From assembly GCA_003153055.1 (NCBI GenBank), contig PMBV01000563.1, forward strand, positions 14,711 through 25,157: a DNA stretch of 10,447 nt. The letters are read 5' to 3'. The notes beneath the pieces were generated by a model. The model did no database searches, had not been told where the DNA came from, and worked only from the letters and a program-made list of their open reading frames with translations. A program made the translations under genes and the position numbers. Numbering within the stretch: the stretch's first letter is position 1; each line of letters starts with the position of its first letter. Shown here in pieces: positions 1 through 6,126 of the stretch. The DNA is from Myxococcales bacterium. GTDB lineage: Bacteria > Myxococcota > Myxococcia > Myxococcales > Myxococcaceae.

Positions 1-110
1 GTCTCGACGCCGATCCCTGGCGACGCTATTTCGACCAGCGCCCTCGTCGGCAAGCGTCGTCTCTCGAATTGGTTTTCTGCTATGCCCAGGGGCGAGGAGT
101 CCTCGTGTGA
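1..110 (+). CDS. C-terminal end of an unidentified protein (partial)
   Basis: An open frame enters from the left edge (first full codon at base 3) and ends with TGA at 108-110. The visible tail is about 35 residues, includes WRRYFDQRPRRQ and ends in GRGVLV. It is too short to assign to a family. It is taken as real because its stop codon overlaps the GTG start of the response regulator in a GTGA junction, the same arrangement used at the next three junctions, and because the other two frames do not fit that pattern. By position it should be the preceding member of the polysaccharide operon, but its function cannot be told from this piece. Confidence 0.55.
   Translation, partial: LDADPWRRYFDQRPRRQASSLELVFCYAQGRGVLV
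94..99 (+). promoter_or_regulatory. Ribosome binding site (GAGGAG) for the response regulator
   Basis: GAGGAG lies 7 bases before the GTG at 107 and inside the end of the preceding gene. It supports that GTG as the start and so supports the 4-base overlap. Confidence 0.6.
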
Positions 111-496
111 GTGACCCAGCACCCAAGACCGCGCTCGTGGTGGACGATGACCCCGATATTCGGAAGATCATCACCACGTACCTCAAACGCCTCGGCTACG
201 AGGTGAGGCAGGTGGGCAATGGCCGCGCCGCGATCAAGCGCCTCGAGGAGGCCCGGCCCTCGCTTCTGTGTATCGATCTCGTGCTCCCCGAGTCGTCGGG
301 CTACGACGTGTGCGAGCATATTCTCAAGTCGGAGCCGCTGAAGGGCCTGCCGATCTTGATGATCAGCGCTCGCACCATGCCAGGTGATCGAGCGATGGCT
401 GAGGAGCTCGGGGTGAAGCAGTACCTGTTCAAACCCTTCACCCAGGCCGAGTTCATCGAGCACGTGAGGAAGACCGTCGAGGGGACGTTGGCATGA
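107..496 (+). CDS. Single-domain response regulator (CheY-like receiver)
   Basis: This 129-residue protein is one receiver domain with no output domain. The acidic pocket is D13-D14-D15 in LVVDDDPD, the phospho-acceptor is D57 in CIDLVLPESSG, the switch Ser is S87 in MISART, and the conserved Lys is K109 in the KPF motif. All phosphorylation residues are therefore present. The GTG start overlaps the previous stop, and the TGA overlaps the ATG of the chain-length gene. Stand-alone receivers work by binding a partner protein when phosphorylated. Its place at the head of a polysaccharide operon suggests that it controls polysaccharide synthesis, as known for receiver proteins in myxobacterial exopolysaccharide loci, but no partner or cognate histidine kinase is visible here. 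Family assignment is firm; the role is inferred. Confidence 0.95.
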   Translation: MSDPAPKTALVVDDDPDIRKIITTYLKRLGYEVRQVGNGRAAIKRLEEARPSLLCIDLVLPESSGYDVCEHILKSEPLKGLPILMISARTMPGDRAMAEELGVKQYLFKPFTQAEFIEHVRKTVEGTLA

Positions 497-2025
497 GTGA
501 CGAGCTGCCGCCGGGGGCCGTCGGCATCGAGGAGCAGCGCGAGTTGGACCTGTTCGACTACGCGCTGATCCGCAATGTCATCGGCTACGTCTTCCGCGGG
601 GTGCGGCGCCACCTCTGGCTGAGCGTGGGCATGCTGACGGCCATCGTGGCGCTGGGCCTGGGAGTGGTGGCGCTACTGCCGCGCACCTACCACGCCGAGT
701 CGCGGCTGCTGGCCAACCAGAACGAGCTCATTCGCGCACTGGGAAACCCCCGCTCGGCCCTGCCGTCAGAAGACCCGACCCGAGCAGCCCGCGAGCTCAT
801 CTTCGCCCACCAGAACCTGGTCTCCCTCATCAAGCAGACCGGGCTGATGAAGAACTGGGAAGAGACCAGGCCCCTGGTCGTGAAGTTGAAGGACGGAGTG
901 ACGAGGGGCCTGTTTGGTCCTCCCACCGATCAGGACGAGCTCGACATGATGGTCGGCACGCTCGAGAAGCGTCTCAGGGTCGAGACCGATCGGCAGACCG
1001 TCTCCATCTCGATCGATTGGCCCGACGCTCAGATGGCGTACCTCTTGGTCGAGACCGCGCAGCAGAACTTCCTCGAGACGCGTCACGTCACCGAGATGAC
1101 GGCCATCAGCGAAGCGCTGTCGATTCTCGAGATGCACGCGGGCAACGTGCAGAAGACCGTCGACGACGCCCTCCACGAGCTCGACCGGGTGCGGGAGCAG
1201 CGGCGCAAGGGCGCCACGGTCGCCGTGATGTCGCCGGTGATCTCCGAGTCGACCTCGGGCTCGACCCCGGTCGACAAGCCTGGCGCTGCCGTCGAGGCGC
1301 CCAAAAGCGGAGGCCCGCTCGCGGCCACCGAGCAGGAGCTGGCGCAGCTCAAGTTCCTCCTGTTCTCAAAGCGCCGGGCCCTTCAGGATCTTGACGATTC
1401 GCGGACCCGTCGAGTCAGTGAGCTGACGACCCAGCTCCAGACGCAGCTCGCTCAGTACACCGAGCAGCACCCCCAGGTGCTCGACACCCAGAAGCAGCTC
1501 TCGGCCGTGAAGGAAGACTCACCGCAGATGACCGCCTTGAAGGGTGACATCGAGCAGTTGACCGAGGAGTACAAGCGCAAGGGTGGTCATTCACCGGATC
1601 AGTGGGTGGAGCAGCCGACTCGGCTCACAGCCTCGAGCCGCAGACCGATGTCCCAGGTCACCGGCGCGATGACGAGCGCTGAGCTCGCTGACGACCCGAT
1701 GGTGGAGTTTGCCCGCAGCAACCTGCGGGTCGCGGCCGCCAAGTACGAAGAGCTGATGATGCGCATCGATGGCGCTCGGATCGAGCAGGACACCGCCCGA
1801 GCAGCCTTCAAGTACCGGTACAGCGTCGTTCGGCCGGCCTCGATTCCGAAGAAGCCGGTGAGCCCCAACACGGTGCTCCTCTCGCTCGTTGTGCTGATCG
1901 CCGCGCTGGGTGTCGCGCTCGTTTCTGGGTCGATCCGCGACGCCCTGTCGAGCTGTTTCCTCGAAGCCTGGCAGGTCGAACGCGTGCTGGGGCTCAAGGT
2001 TCTGAGCGAGGTAAAGACCCGGTGA
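493..2025 (+). CDS. Polysaccharide co-polymerase / chain-length determinant (Wzz/GumC type)
   Basis: This 510-residue inner-membrane protein has the layout of the Wzz/GumC/Wzc family. It has a cytoplasmic N-terminus, a membrane segment at about 41-62 (after basic RGVRRH), a long periplasmic region rich in predicted coiled coil (about 200-240, 276-360 and 405-440), the proline motif RPASIPKKPVSPN at 447-459, and a second membrane segment at about 460-479. The tail after it (VERVLGLKVLSEVKTR, 495-510) resembles the linker that leads into the tyrosine-kinase domain in Wzc, but the protein stops there. The kinase-like part is a separate gene two positions downstream. A Ser/Thr/Pro/Gly-rich stretch (about 247-275) interrupts the coiled coil. 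Such proteins set polymer length and couple synthesis to export. Both ends overlap neighbouring genes by 4 bases. Confidence 0.92.
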   Translation: MSDELPPGAVGIEEQRELDLFDYALIRNVIGYVFRGVRRHLWLSVGMLTAIVALGLGVVALLPRTYHAESRLLANQNELIRALGNPRSALPSEDPTRAARELIFAHQNLVSLIKQTGLMKNWEETRPLVVKLKDGVTRGLFGPPTDQDELDMMVGTLEKRLRVETDRQTVSISIDWPDAQMAYLLVETAQQNFLETRHVTEMTAISEALSILEMHAGNVQKTVDDALHELDRVREQRRKGATVAVMSPVISESTSGSTPVDKPGAAVEAPKSGGPLAATEQELAQLKFLLFSKRRALQDLDDSRTRRVSELTTQLQTQLAQYTEQHPQVLDTQKQLSAVKEDSPQMTALKGDIEQLTEEYKRKGGHSPDQWVEQPTRLTASSRRPMSQVTGAMTSAELADDPMVEFARSNLRVAAAKYEELMMRIDGARIEQDTARAAFKYRYSVVRPASIPKKPVSPNTVLLSLVVLIAALGVALVSGSIRDALSSCFLEAWQVERVLGLKVLSEVKTR

Positions 2026-3227
2026 GCCACTGGCTGGAGGTCGGGCTGGTGCTGGCCAGCCTCCCGGTGCTGGTCTGCACGACGTACGTGCTGGTGTTGG
2101 CGTTGTTCTCGTATCCGCTCCGGCCGCCGTCGCCGCCGTCGCCCCCGACCTTTCGCTTCGATGTGGTGATCCCCGCCCACGACGAGAGCGCTGGCATCGC
2201 CGCGACCGTGCACAGCCTGCTGTCGGTCGACTACCCCGAGGCGCTCCGGAGGGTGGTGGTGGTGGCCGACAACTGCACCGACGACACGGCGGTGAAGGCC
2301 CGCGAGGCCGGAGCGAGCGTGCTCGAGCGGCACGATCAGAACCTCCGAGGCAAGGGGTACGCACTGGCCTTTGCGTTTGCCCGGAGCCTCGAGGAGGCGC
2401 GGGCCGACGCCGTGGTGGTCGTCGATGCCGACACGTTGGTCTCCAAGAACCTCCTCCACGCCTTCGCCGCGCGGCTGGCGGGTGGGGCGGTGGCGGTGCA
2501 GGCCCACTACGGGGTTCAGAACCCATTGGCGTCCTGGCGTACCCGGCTCATGCGCATCGCCTTGGCGATGTTCCATCAGGTCCGGTCGACTGGCCGGGAG
2601 CGCCTGGGGGTCTCCTGCGGGCTGAGGGGCAACGGCATGTGCTTCACGGTGGGGCTCTTGCGCGAGGTCCCTCACGAGGCCTTCTCGCTGGTCGAAGACC
2701 TGGAGTACGGCGTGCGCCTGGGCCGCGCCGGTCATCGTGTGGCCTACGCCGGCGAGGCTGATGTGCTGGGTGAGATGGTGTCGGGTGAGAAAGCCTCTCG
2801 TTCTCAACGGCACCGGTGGGAGCACGGTCGGGCCGAGCTGAAGAAGACGCTGGGCTGGCCGTTGGTGCGCGAGGCCCTCGCCAAGCGGAGCGGGTTGCTG
2901 CTCGACCTGGCGATGGACGTCTTGGTCCCTCCGCTGAGCCGCATCGCGCTGGGGACGGTGGCGCTGTCAGCCGCGGCCATGGCGCTGTCGATCTTCACCG
3001 ATTCGGGGAGGTGGGCCATGGAGGCCGCCTCCTTCGCGATGCTGGGCCTGTTGACCTATGTGACCGCGGGCTGGCTCCACTCTCGTACCGGCCTCCGGGG
3101 ACTCCTGGACCTCGCGCTCGCTCCAGCCTACGTGGCCTGGAAGCTGACCCTGAAGGTCAAGCAACGTCGGGGTGAGAAGAGCGACGAGTGGGTGCGGACG
3201 AGGAGAGAGAGAGAGACCGACCGATGA
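2022..3227 (+). CDS. Membrane-bound family 2 glycosyltransferase
   Basis: This is a 401-residue GT2 enzyme. It has an N-terminal membrane segment (about 5-30), a proline linker (RPPSPPSPPTF), and then the GT-A domain. The visible motifs are DVVIPAHDE (47-55), ADNCTDDT (82-89), the metal-binding DAD at 135-137, the acceptor-side ED at 225-226, and QRHRW at 262-266, matching the QxxRW motif of processive enzymes such as cellulose and hyaluronan synthases. Two or three further membrane segments follow (about 305-325, 335-353 and possibly 360-377), then a basic tail. It should add sugars from nucleotide donors at the cytoplasmic face of the inner membrane. The sugar and linkage cannot be read from sequence. 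It is shorter than BcsA and has no PilZ domain. The GTG start at 2022 overlaps the previous stop, and its stop overlaps the next ATG. A (GA)7 tract lies in its last codons. Confidence 0.93.
   Translation: MSHWLEVGLVLASLPVLVCTTYVLVLALFSYPLRPPSPPSPPTFRFDVVIPAHDESAGIAATVHSLLSVDYPEALRRVVVVADNCTDDTAVKAREAGASVLERHDQNLRGKGYALAFAFARSLEEARADAVVVVDADTLVSKNLLHAFAARLAGGAVAVQAHYGVQNPLASWRTRLMRIALAMFHQVRSTGRERLGVSCGLRGNGMCFTVGLLREVPHEAFSLVEDLEYGVRLGRAGHRVAYAGEADVLGEMVSGEKASRSQRHRWEHGRAELKKTLGWPLVREALAKRSGLLLDLAMDVLVPPLSRIALGTVALSAAAMALSIFTDSGRWAMEAASFAMLGLLTYVTAGWLHSRTGLRGLLDLALAPAYVAWKLTLKVKQRRGEKSDEWVRTRRERETDR
3203..3216 (+). repeat. (GA)7 dinucleotide tract overlapping the ribosome binding site
   Basis: Seven GA units run inside the last codons of the glycosyltransferase gene and end 7 bases before the ATG of the kinase-like gene. 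Together with the preceding AG they form the purine-rich ribosome binding site of that gene (AGGAGA). A change of unit number would shift the frame of the glycosyltransferase C-terminus past its stop and alter spacing for the next gene. Confidence 0.85.
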
Positions 3228-3670
3228 GCAAGAAGAGTGGCCAGCTGGAGCTCCAGCAGCTCTACCAGCAGCAGTTGCTGACCTGTCTGCGGGGCAACTG
3301 GAACTCGCTCGCCGTGGTGCCCGCGGCGCCCCAGGTATCGGTGAGCGTGATCGCCAGCGCCCTGGTCGAGGTGAGCCACCTGGTACGCGGCCGGCAGGCC
3401 AAGCTCTTCTCGGCCGAGGGGCTCGAAATGGGCGGTGTCTCCAAGGTGATCGTCGACATGATCCGCCACGTGGACGAGGGCGGGCTCGCGGTGGTGACGG
3501 TGGACTCGGTCATCTCGAAGCAGGCGGGGGTGCCAGTGACGCTGGCGGCCGACGCCGCGCTCCTGGTGGTGCACCTTGGCGTCACTCGCACCGAGGACGC
3601 CAAACGAACCGTCGAGCTCATCGGCGAAGGGAAGTTCATCGGCGCGGTCACCCTCGAGACGACGCGCTGA
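3224..3670 (+). CDS. CpsD/Wzc kinase-domain-like protein lacking Walker A
   Basis: This 148-residue protein is soluble and has a Gln-rich start (LQQLYQQQLL). Its backbone follows the bacterial tyrosine-kinase (BY-kinase) / MinD-like ATPase fold. SLAVVPAAPQVSVSV (28-42) sits where SxxPGEGKST is expected, but no GxGKS/T is present. LFSAEGLE (61-68) is in place of the Walker A' LLVDAD. VTVDSVIS (91-98) is in place of the Walker B DxPP. The last part, LAADAALLVVHLGVTRTEDAKR then IGAVTLE (108-145), is close to the usual kinase C-terminal half. There is no tyrosine cluster at the C-terminus, and the protein is much shorter than the roughly 230 residues of CpsD. It is therefore probably not an ATP-using kinase and may act as a structural partner of the upstream co-polymerase. 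The ATG at 3224 is preferred over an in-frame GTG at 3188 because of the ATGA overlap and the AGGAG-type site just before it. The family link is a judgement from motif order. Confidence 0.8.
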   Translation: MSKKSGQLELQQLYQQQLLTCLRGNWNSLAVVPAAPQVSVSVIASALVEVSHLVRGRQAKLFSAEGLEMGGVSKVIVDMIRHVDEGGLAVVTVDSVISKQAGVPVTLAADAALLVVHLGVTRTEDAKRTVELIGEGKFIGAVTLETTR

Positions 3671-3680
3671 CTGTCGGCCT

Positions 3681-4613
3681 TCACGCCTGACTGAAGTCGT
3701 GAGGCGTTCCCCGGGCGCGGAAACTCATCGACCGAGCGGCGATCATCGAGGCCACCTGTGCCGCCGGCCGGGCCCCCTCTATGGGGAAGCGGGGGAGCAC
3801 CGCGCCTGGCCTCCGCTCGTCGAGGCGAAACGGCCTCGCCTCGGTGCTCCAGATGAGGAAGTCACCGAGGCCCCGGAGCTGCCTCACCTGCCGCGATGAG
3901 AAGTAGGTCTTGGGCGAGCCAAAGGGAAAGGCGAAGTGCCGCTGAGGGCCGAACAGCCGGGCGAAGCGCTCGGTGGAGCGGCGGTAGTCTTCGGCGACGA
4001 CCGCCTCGGCGATGCTCATCGCCGGCGCGTGGAGATCGGTGTGGTTCCCCAGGCTGACGTTGGGCAGGTGGGCCAAGGCCTCGAGCTCCTCGACGGTCGA
4101 GAGCTGGAAGTCAGGGTGCTCGGCCAAGGCGCGGAGCTCGGGGCGTTCGTTCTCTTTTTCCCCGTCGAGCGGGCTGTCGAGGGTCGCCAGGGCCTCGGGC
4201 TTCGGGGTCCCTCCCCGTATCGCCAGCTCGGCCAGGTCCCACCGGAAGCCGCTGCGGCGCTCCGCCTTCTCGGGGTTCACGAAGAAGATGAACTCGACGC
4301 CGGGAAACTGGGGGGCGCGAGAGCGAAGGTACTCGCCCGCGTCACGGTACCCGTCGTCGAACGAGACAGTCAGCCAACCGCTTGCGGGCCCCGGGCGAGA
4401 GGTGAGGAGCAGCTCGAGAAGCGTGTCGATCTCTCCTGGGGGCATGTTGAGGTTCGGCAGCCAGTGCGTGGGCGTCTGGGCCGGAATCGCCCGGTGGAGG
4501 CACAGCGCGCAGCCGAGGTTCCCGAGGCCAGCCCCGAGGAGCGGCTTCAAGGCCCACGTGGGCAGAACGCTGCCTGCTTGGTAGGCGAGCTCGGTGGGTG
4601 ACAATCGGGCCAT
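3681..4613 (-). CDS. Polysaccharide deacetylase (NodB / carbohydrate esterase 4 family)
   Basis: This 310-residue protein carries the NodB-domain motifs: LTVSFDDGYRDA (81-92; D86 catalytic base, D87 metal ligand), NHTDLHAP (190-197; H191 and H195 metal ligands of HxxxH), and FAFPFGSP (227-234). CLHRAIP (38-44) matches the usual YHR strand near the N-terminus. The enzyme should remove N-acetyl groups from a hexosamine-containing sugar or glycan. No signal peptide is evident, since the N-terminus is only weakly hydrophobic, so a cytoplasmic site is likely, as for NodB itself. It is convergent with the operon to its left (10-bp gap) and divergent from the WecG-like gene. AAGGAG lies only 2 bases before the ATG, and a TTG three codons in has an 11-base spacing, so the exact start is uncertain by three residues. 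Confidence 0.93.
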   Translation of the reverse strand: MARLSPTELAYQAGSVLPTWALKPLLGAGLGNLGCALCLHRAIPAQTPTHWLPNLNMPPGEIDTLLELLLTSRPGPASGWLTVSFDDGYRDAGEYLRSRAPQFPGVEFIFFVNPEKAERRSGFRWDLAELAIRGGTPKPEALATLDSPLDGEKENERPELRALAEHPDFQLSTVEELEALAHLPNVSLGNHTDLHAPAMSIAEAVVAEDYRRSTERFARLFGPQRHFAFPFGSPKTYFSSRQVRQLRGLGDFLIWSTEARPFRLDERRPGAVLPRFPIEGARPAAQVASMIAARSMSFRARGTPHDFSQA

Positions 4614-4632
4614 GGCTCCTTGCTACCACAGC

Positions 4633-4657
4633 CTTCGAGCCATTCGCGGGCTCGAGG
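4633..4657. repeat. Inverted repeat in the divergent promoter region (left)
   Basis: TCGAGCC (4635-4641) and GGCTCGA (4649-4655) are perfect 7-base arms around a 7-base loop. A wobble and one further pair extend them to 4633-4657. It lies 20 to 44 bases upstream of the deacetylase start. It could be an operator or a leader hairpin for that gene. No regulator is assigned. Confidence 0.5.
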
Positions 4658-4690
4658 CCCTCAGTTCGGCGTTGCCATCGGCCTGAGGGC
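4657..4690. repeat. Inverted repeat in the divergent promoter region (right)
   Basis: GCCCTCAG (4657-4664) and CTGAGGGC (4683-4690) are perfect 8-base arms with an 18-base spacer, immediately beside the left repeat. It ends 17 bases before the GTG of the WecG-like gene. Arm spacing fits either a dimeric operator or a leader stem. No clear -35/-10 pair was found in this 94-bp gap. Confidence 0.5.
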
Positions 4691-4707
4691 GGGCGAACCT
4701 CGACTCT

Positions 4708-5469
4708 GTGTCCGCGCCACGTTTGATGCTTGGGAAGGTCCCCGTCGACGTCCTCACCTTCGCCGAGGCGCTCGATGCCGTTGAGCGACTGATCACTGGG
4801 CGGCAGGGTGGCTACGTCTTCACGCCCAACATCGATCACGTCGTCAGCGTGGAGGACAGCCCCGAGTTCGAGAAGGCCTACGCCCGGGCGAGCCTCTCCC
4901 TGGCCGACGGGATGCCCATCGTCTGGGCCTCACGGCTTCTGGGGCAGCCGCTCCCTGAGCGGGTCGCCGGCTCGGACCTCGTCGGCCCCCTCCTCGAGCG
5001 GGCTGGTCAGCGGGGGTGGCGGGTGTACTTTCTCGGGGCCGGGCCGGGGGTGGCCGAGAAGGCCGCGGCCATCGCCCGTGAGCGCTGGGGCACCAACGTC
5101 ATCGGCACCGACGCGCCCATGGTGAACCTGGCCGACACGGCGCAGATCGACCGCATCGCGGCCCAATTGGCGTCCGCTCAGCCCGACCTCGTCTTGATGG
5201 CGTTCGGCGCCCCCAAGCAGGAGCTCCTCATCGATCGCATCGCCGACCGGGTGAAGCCGGCGGTGCTCCTGGGCATCGGGGCCAGCCTCGACTTCATCGC
5301 CGGTACCATCACCCGGGCCCCTGACCTCATGCGCCGCGCAGGGCTGGAGTGGCTCTTCAGGCTCGCACAGGAGCCTCGGCGGCTGTGGCGGAGGTACCTG
5401 GTCAACGACCCCAAGTTCCTCCTGATCCTCCTGCGGGCCCTCAAGGACCGGCGGGGCAACGCCGCGTAG
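4708..5469 (+). CDS. WecG/TagA/CpsF-family glycosyltransferase (GT26)
   Basis: This 253-residue protein covers the whole GT26 family domain. Diagnostic segments are FTPNIDHVV (38-46), [17 protein letters not shown] (63-79), ERVAGSDL (84-91), [15 protein letters not shown] (106-120), FGAPKQE (166-172), GASLDFIAG (191-199), [17 protein letters not shown] (203-219) and EPRRLWRRY (222-230). T39 and D67 match the Thr and Asp reported as active-site residues in TagA. Known members transfer ManNAc, ManNAcA or related sugars from UDP to lipid-linked GlcNAc at the inner membrane, the second step of a repeat unit. The C-terminal basic/aromatic part is thought to dock on the membrane. The GTG at 4708 is followed by an in-frame ATG at 4726. 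Neither has a good ribosome site, and an in-frame TGA at 4684 limits extension. The donor sugar here is unknown. Confidence 0.93.
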   Translation: MSAPRLMLGKVPVDVLTFAEALDAVERLITGRQGGYVFTPNIDHVVSVEDSPEFEKAYARASLSLADGMPIVWASRLLGQPLPERVAGSDLVGPLLERAGQRGWRVYFLGAGPGVAEKAAAIARERWGTNVIGTDAPMVNLADTAQIDRIAAQLASAQPDLVLMAFGAPKQELLIDRIADRVKPAVLLGIGASLDFIAGTITRAPDLMRRAGLEWLFRLAQEPRRLWRRYLVNDPKFLLILLRALKDRRGNAA

Positions 5470-5535
5470 CTGCGGGACAATTCTGTACCGCCCGGAGTGT
5501 GGGTTCGTTAGTCAGTTGCAGGTTCTCTCTCACGC

Positions 5536-5540
5536 AGGAG
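5536..5540 (+). promoter_or_regulatory. Ribosome binding site (AGGAG) deciding the acyltransferase start
   Basis: AGGAG lies 9 bases before GTG 5550. The frame is open further left, but there it runs through the end of the WecG-like gene in another frame and gives an unlikely Pro/Ala-rich lead. This site therefore marks the true start. Confidence 0.65.
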
Positions 5541-5549
5541 AAGACTCCC

Positions 5550-6116
5550 GTGGCCACCTCGCTGCTTCGACAGTTGGTCAATGATGCCCGCGAGCTGGTC
5601 CGAGTGAATTCGCGGGGCCGGGGGACGCCGGCTTCGTTCTGGGTCCGTCAGGTGACCAGCGATGGCTACAAAGTGCTGGTGCTGCACCGTCTTCGTGAGC
5701 GCATGCGCCGGTACCGGATCCCCCTAGGGAACCATGTCCTGCGGCGCATGACGACCGTGCTGTACGGCATGGAGATCGGCAGCGCGGTGACGCTGGGTGA
5801 CGGCGTGTCGTTCGTTCATACGCTCGGCATGGTGCTGGGGGGAGACGCCCAGGTCGGCGCCCGGGTGCGCTTCATGGGCAACGTGACCGTGGGTACGGCG
5901 AAGGACAACGGCTATCCGCGCATCGAAGACGACGTCGTCATCGGCGCCGGGGCGAGGGTGCTGGGGCCGGTGCGCGTGGGCAAAGGGGCCGTCATCGGGG
6001 CCAACGCGGTGGTGCTCCACGACGTGCCTCCTGGCGCGGTGGTGACCGGAGTCCCCGGCGTGGCTCGAGCGCCCAAGGGCTCTCCGGCGTTCTCGACCCC
6101 GCCGGCCGACCCTTGA
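5550..6116 (+). CDS. Hexapeptide-repeat (LbH) acyltransferase related to serine acetyltransferase
   Basis: Starting at GTG 5550 the protein has 188 residues. A short helical N-terminus (about 1-70, with FWVRQ and [14 protein letters not shown]) leads into a left-handed beta-helix from about 74. There, isoleucine/valine-glycine hexads repeat: [58 protein letters not shown]. It ends in [12 protein letters not shown] and a Pro/Ala tail. The nearest family is CysE/EpsC-like acetyltransferases, which use acetyl-CoA. It lacks most of the helical domain of CysE. H90 can match the catalytic His of the DHxTG motif (here VHTLG), while the second His of RHPKI is replaced (GYPRI). A sugar or lipid-linked intermediate is a likelier acceptor than serine, given the surface-polysaccharide neighbours. 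It follows the WecG-like gene by 80 bp on the same strand and ends 10 bp from the convergent SppA gene. Confidence 0.85.
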   Translation: MATSLLRQLVNDARELVRVNSRGRGTPASFWVRQVTSDGYKVLVLHRLRERMRRYRIPLGNHVLRRMTTVLYGMEIGSAVTLGDGVSFVHTLGMVLGGDAQVGARVRFMGNVTVGTAKDNGYPRIEDDVVIGAGARVLGPVRVGKGAVIGANAVVLHDVPPGAVVTGVPGVARAPKGSPAFSTPPADP

Positions 6117-6126
6117 GTGAGCGCCG

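Noticed and set aside
2119..2148. CRISPR-like short repeats (CCGTCGCCG units)
   Set aside because: These are codons of a Pro/Ser linker in the glycosyltransferase and there are no spacers.
1599..2825. A 408-codon open frame on the - strand across the chain-length and glycosyltransferase genes
   Set aside because: It crosses a 4-base gene overlap of two well-supported + strand genes and has a His/Arg-rich composition without family motifs.
3684..3706. Intrinsic terminator at the operon end
   Set aside because: A stem with one mismatch is possible but is followed by GTTCCCCG, not a T run, so it is kept only as part of a finding.
5349..5549. Extension of the acyltransferase upstream into the WecG-like gene
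   Set aside because: The extra 67 residues are an out-of-frame reading of the WecG-like gene end plus the spacer. A good ribosome site sits before GTG 5550.
5470..5549. Promoter for the acyltransferase between it and the WecG-like gene
   Set aside because: A TTGCAG at 5516 has no usable -10 at the right distance before the ribosome site, so transcription from the WecG-like gene's promoter is as likely.
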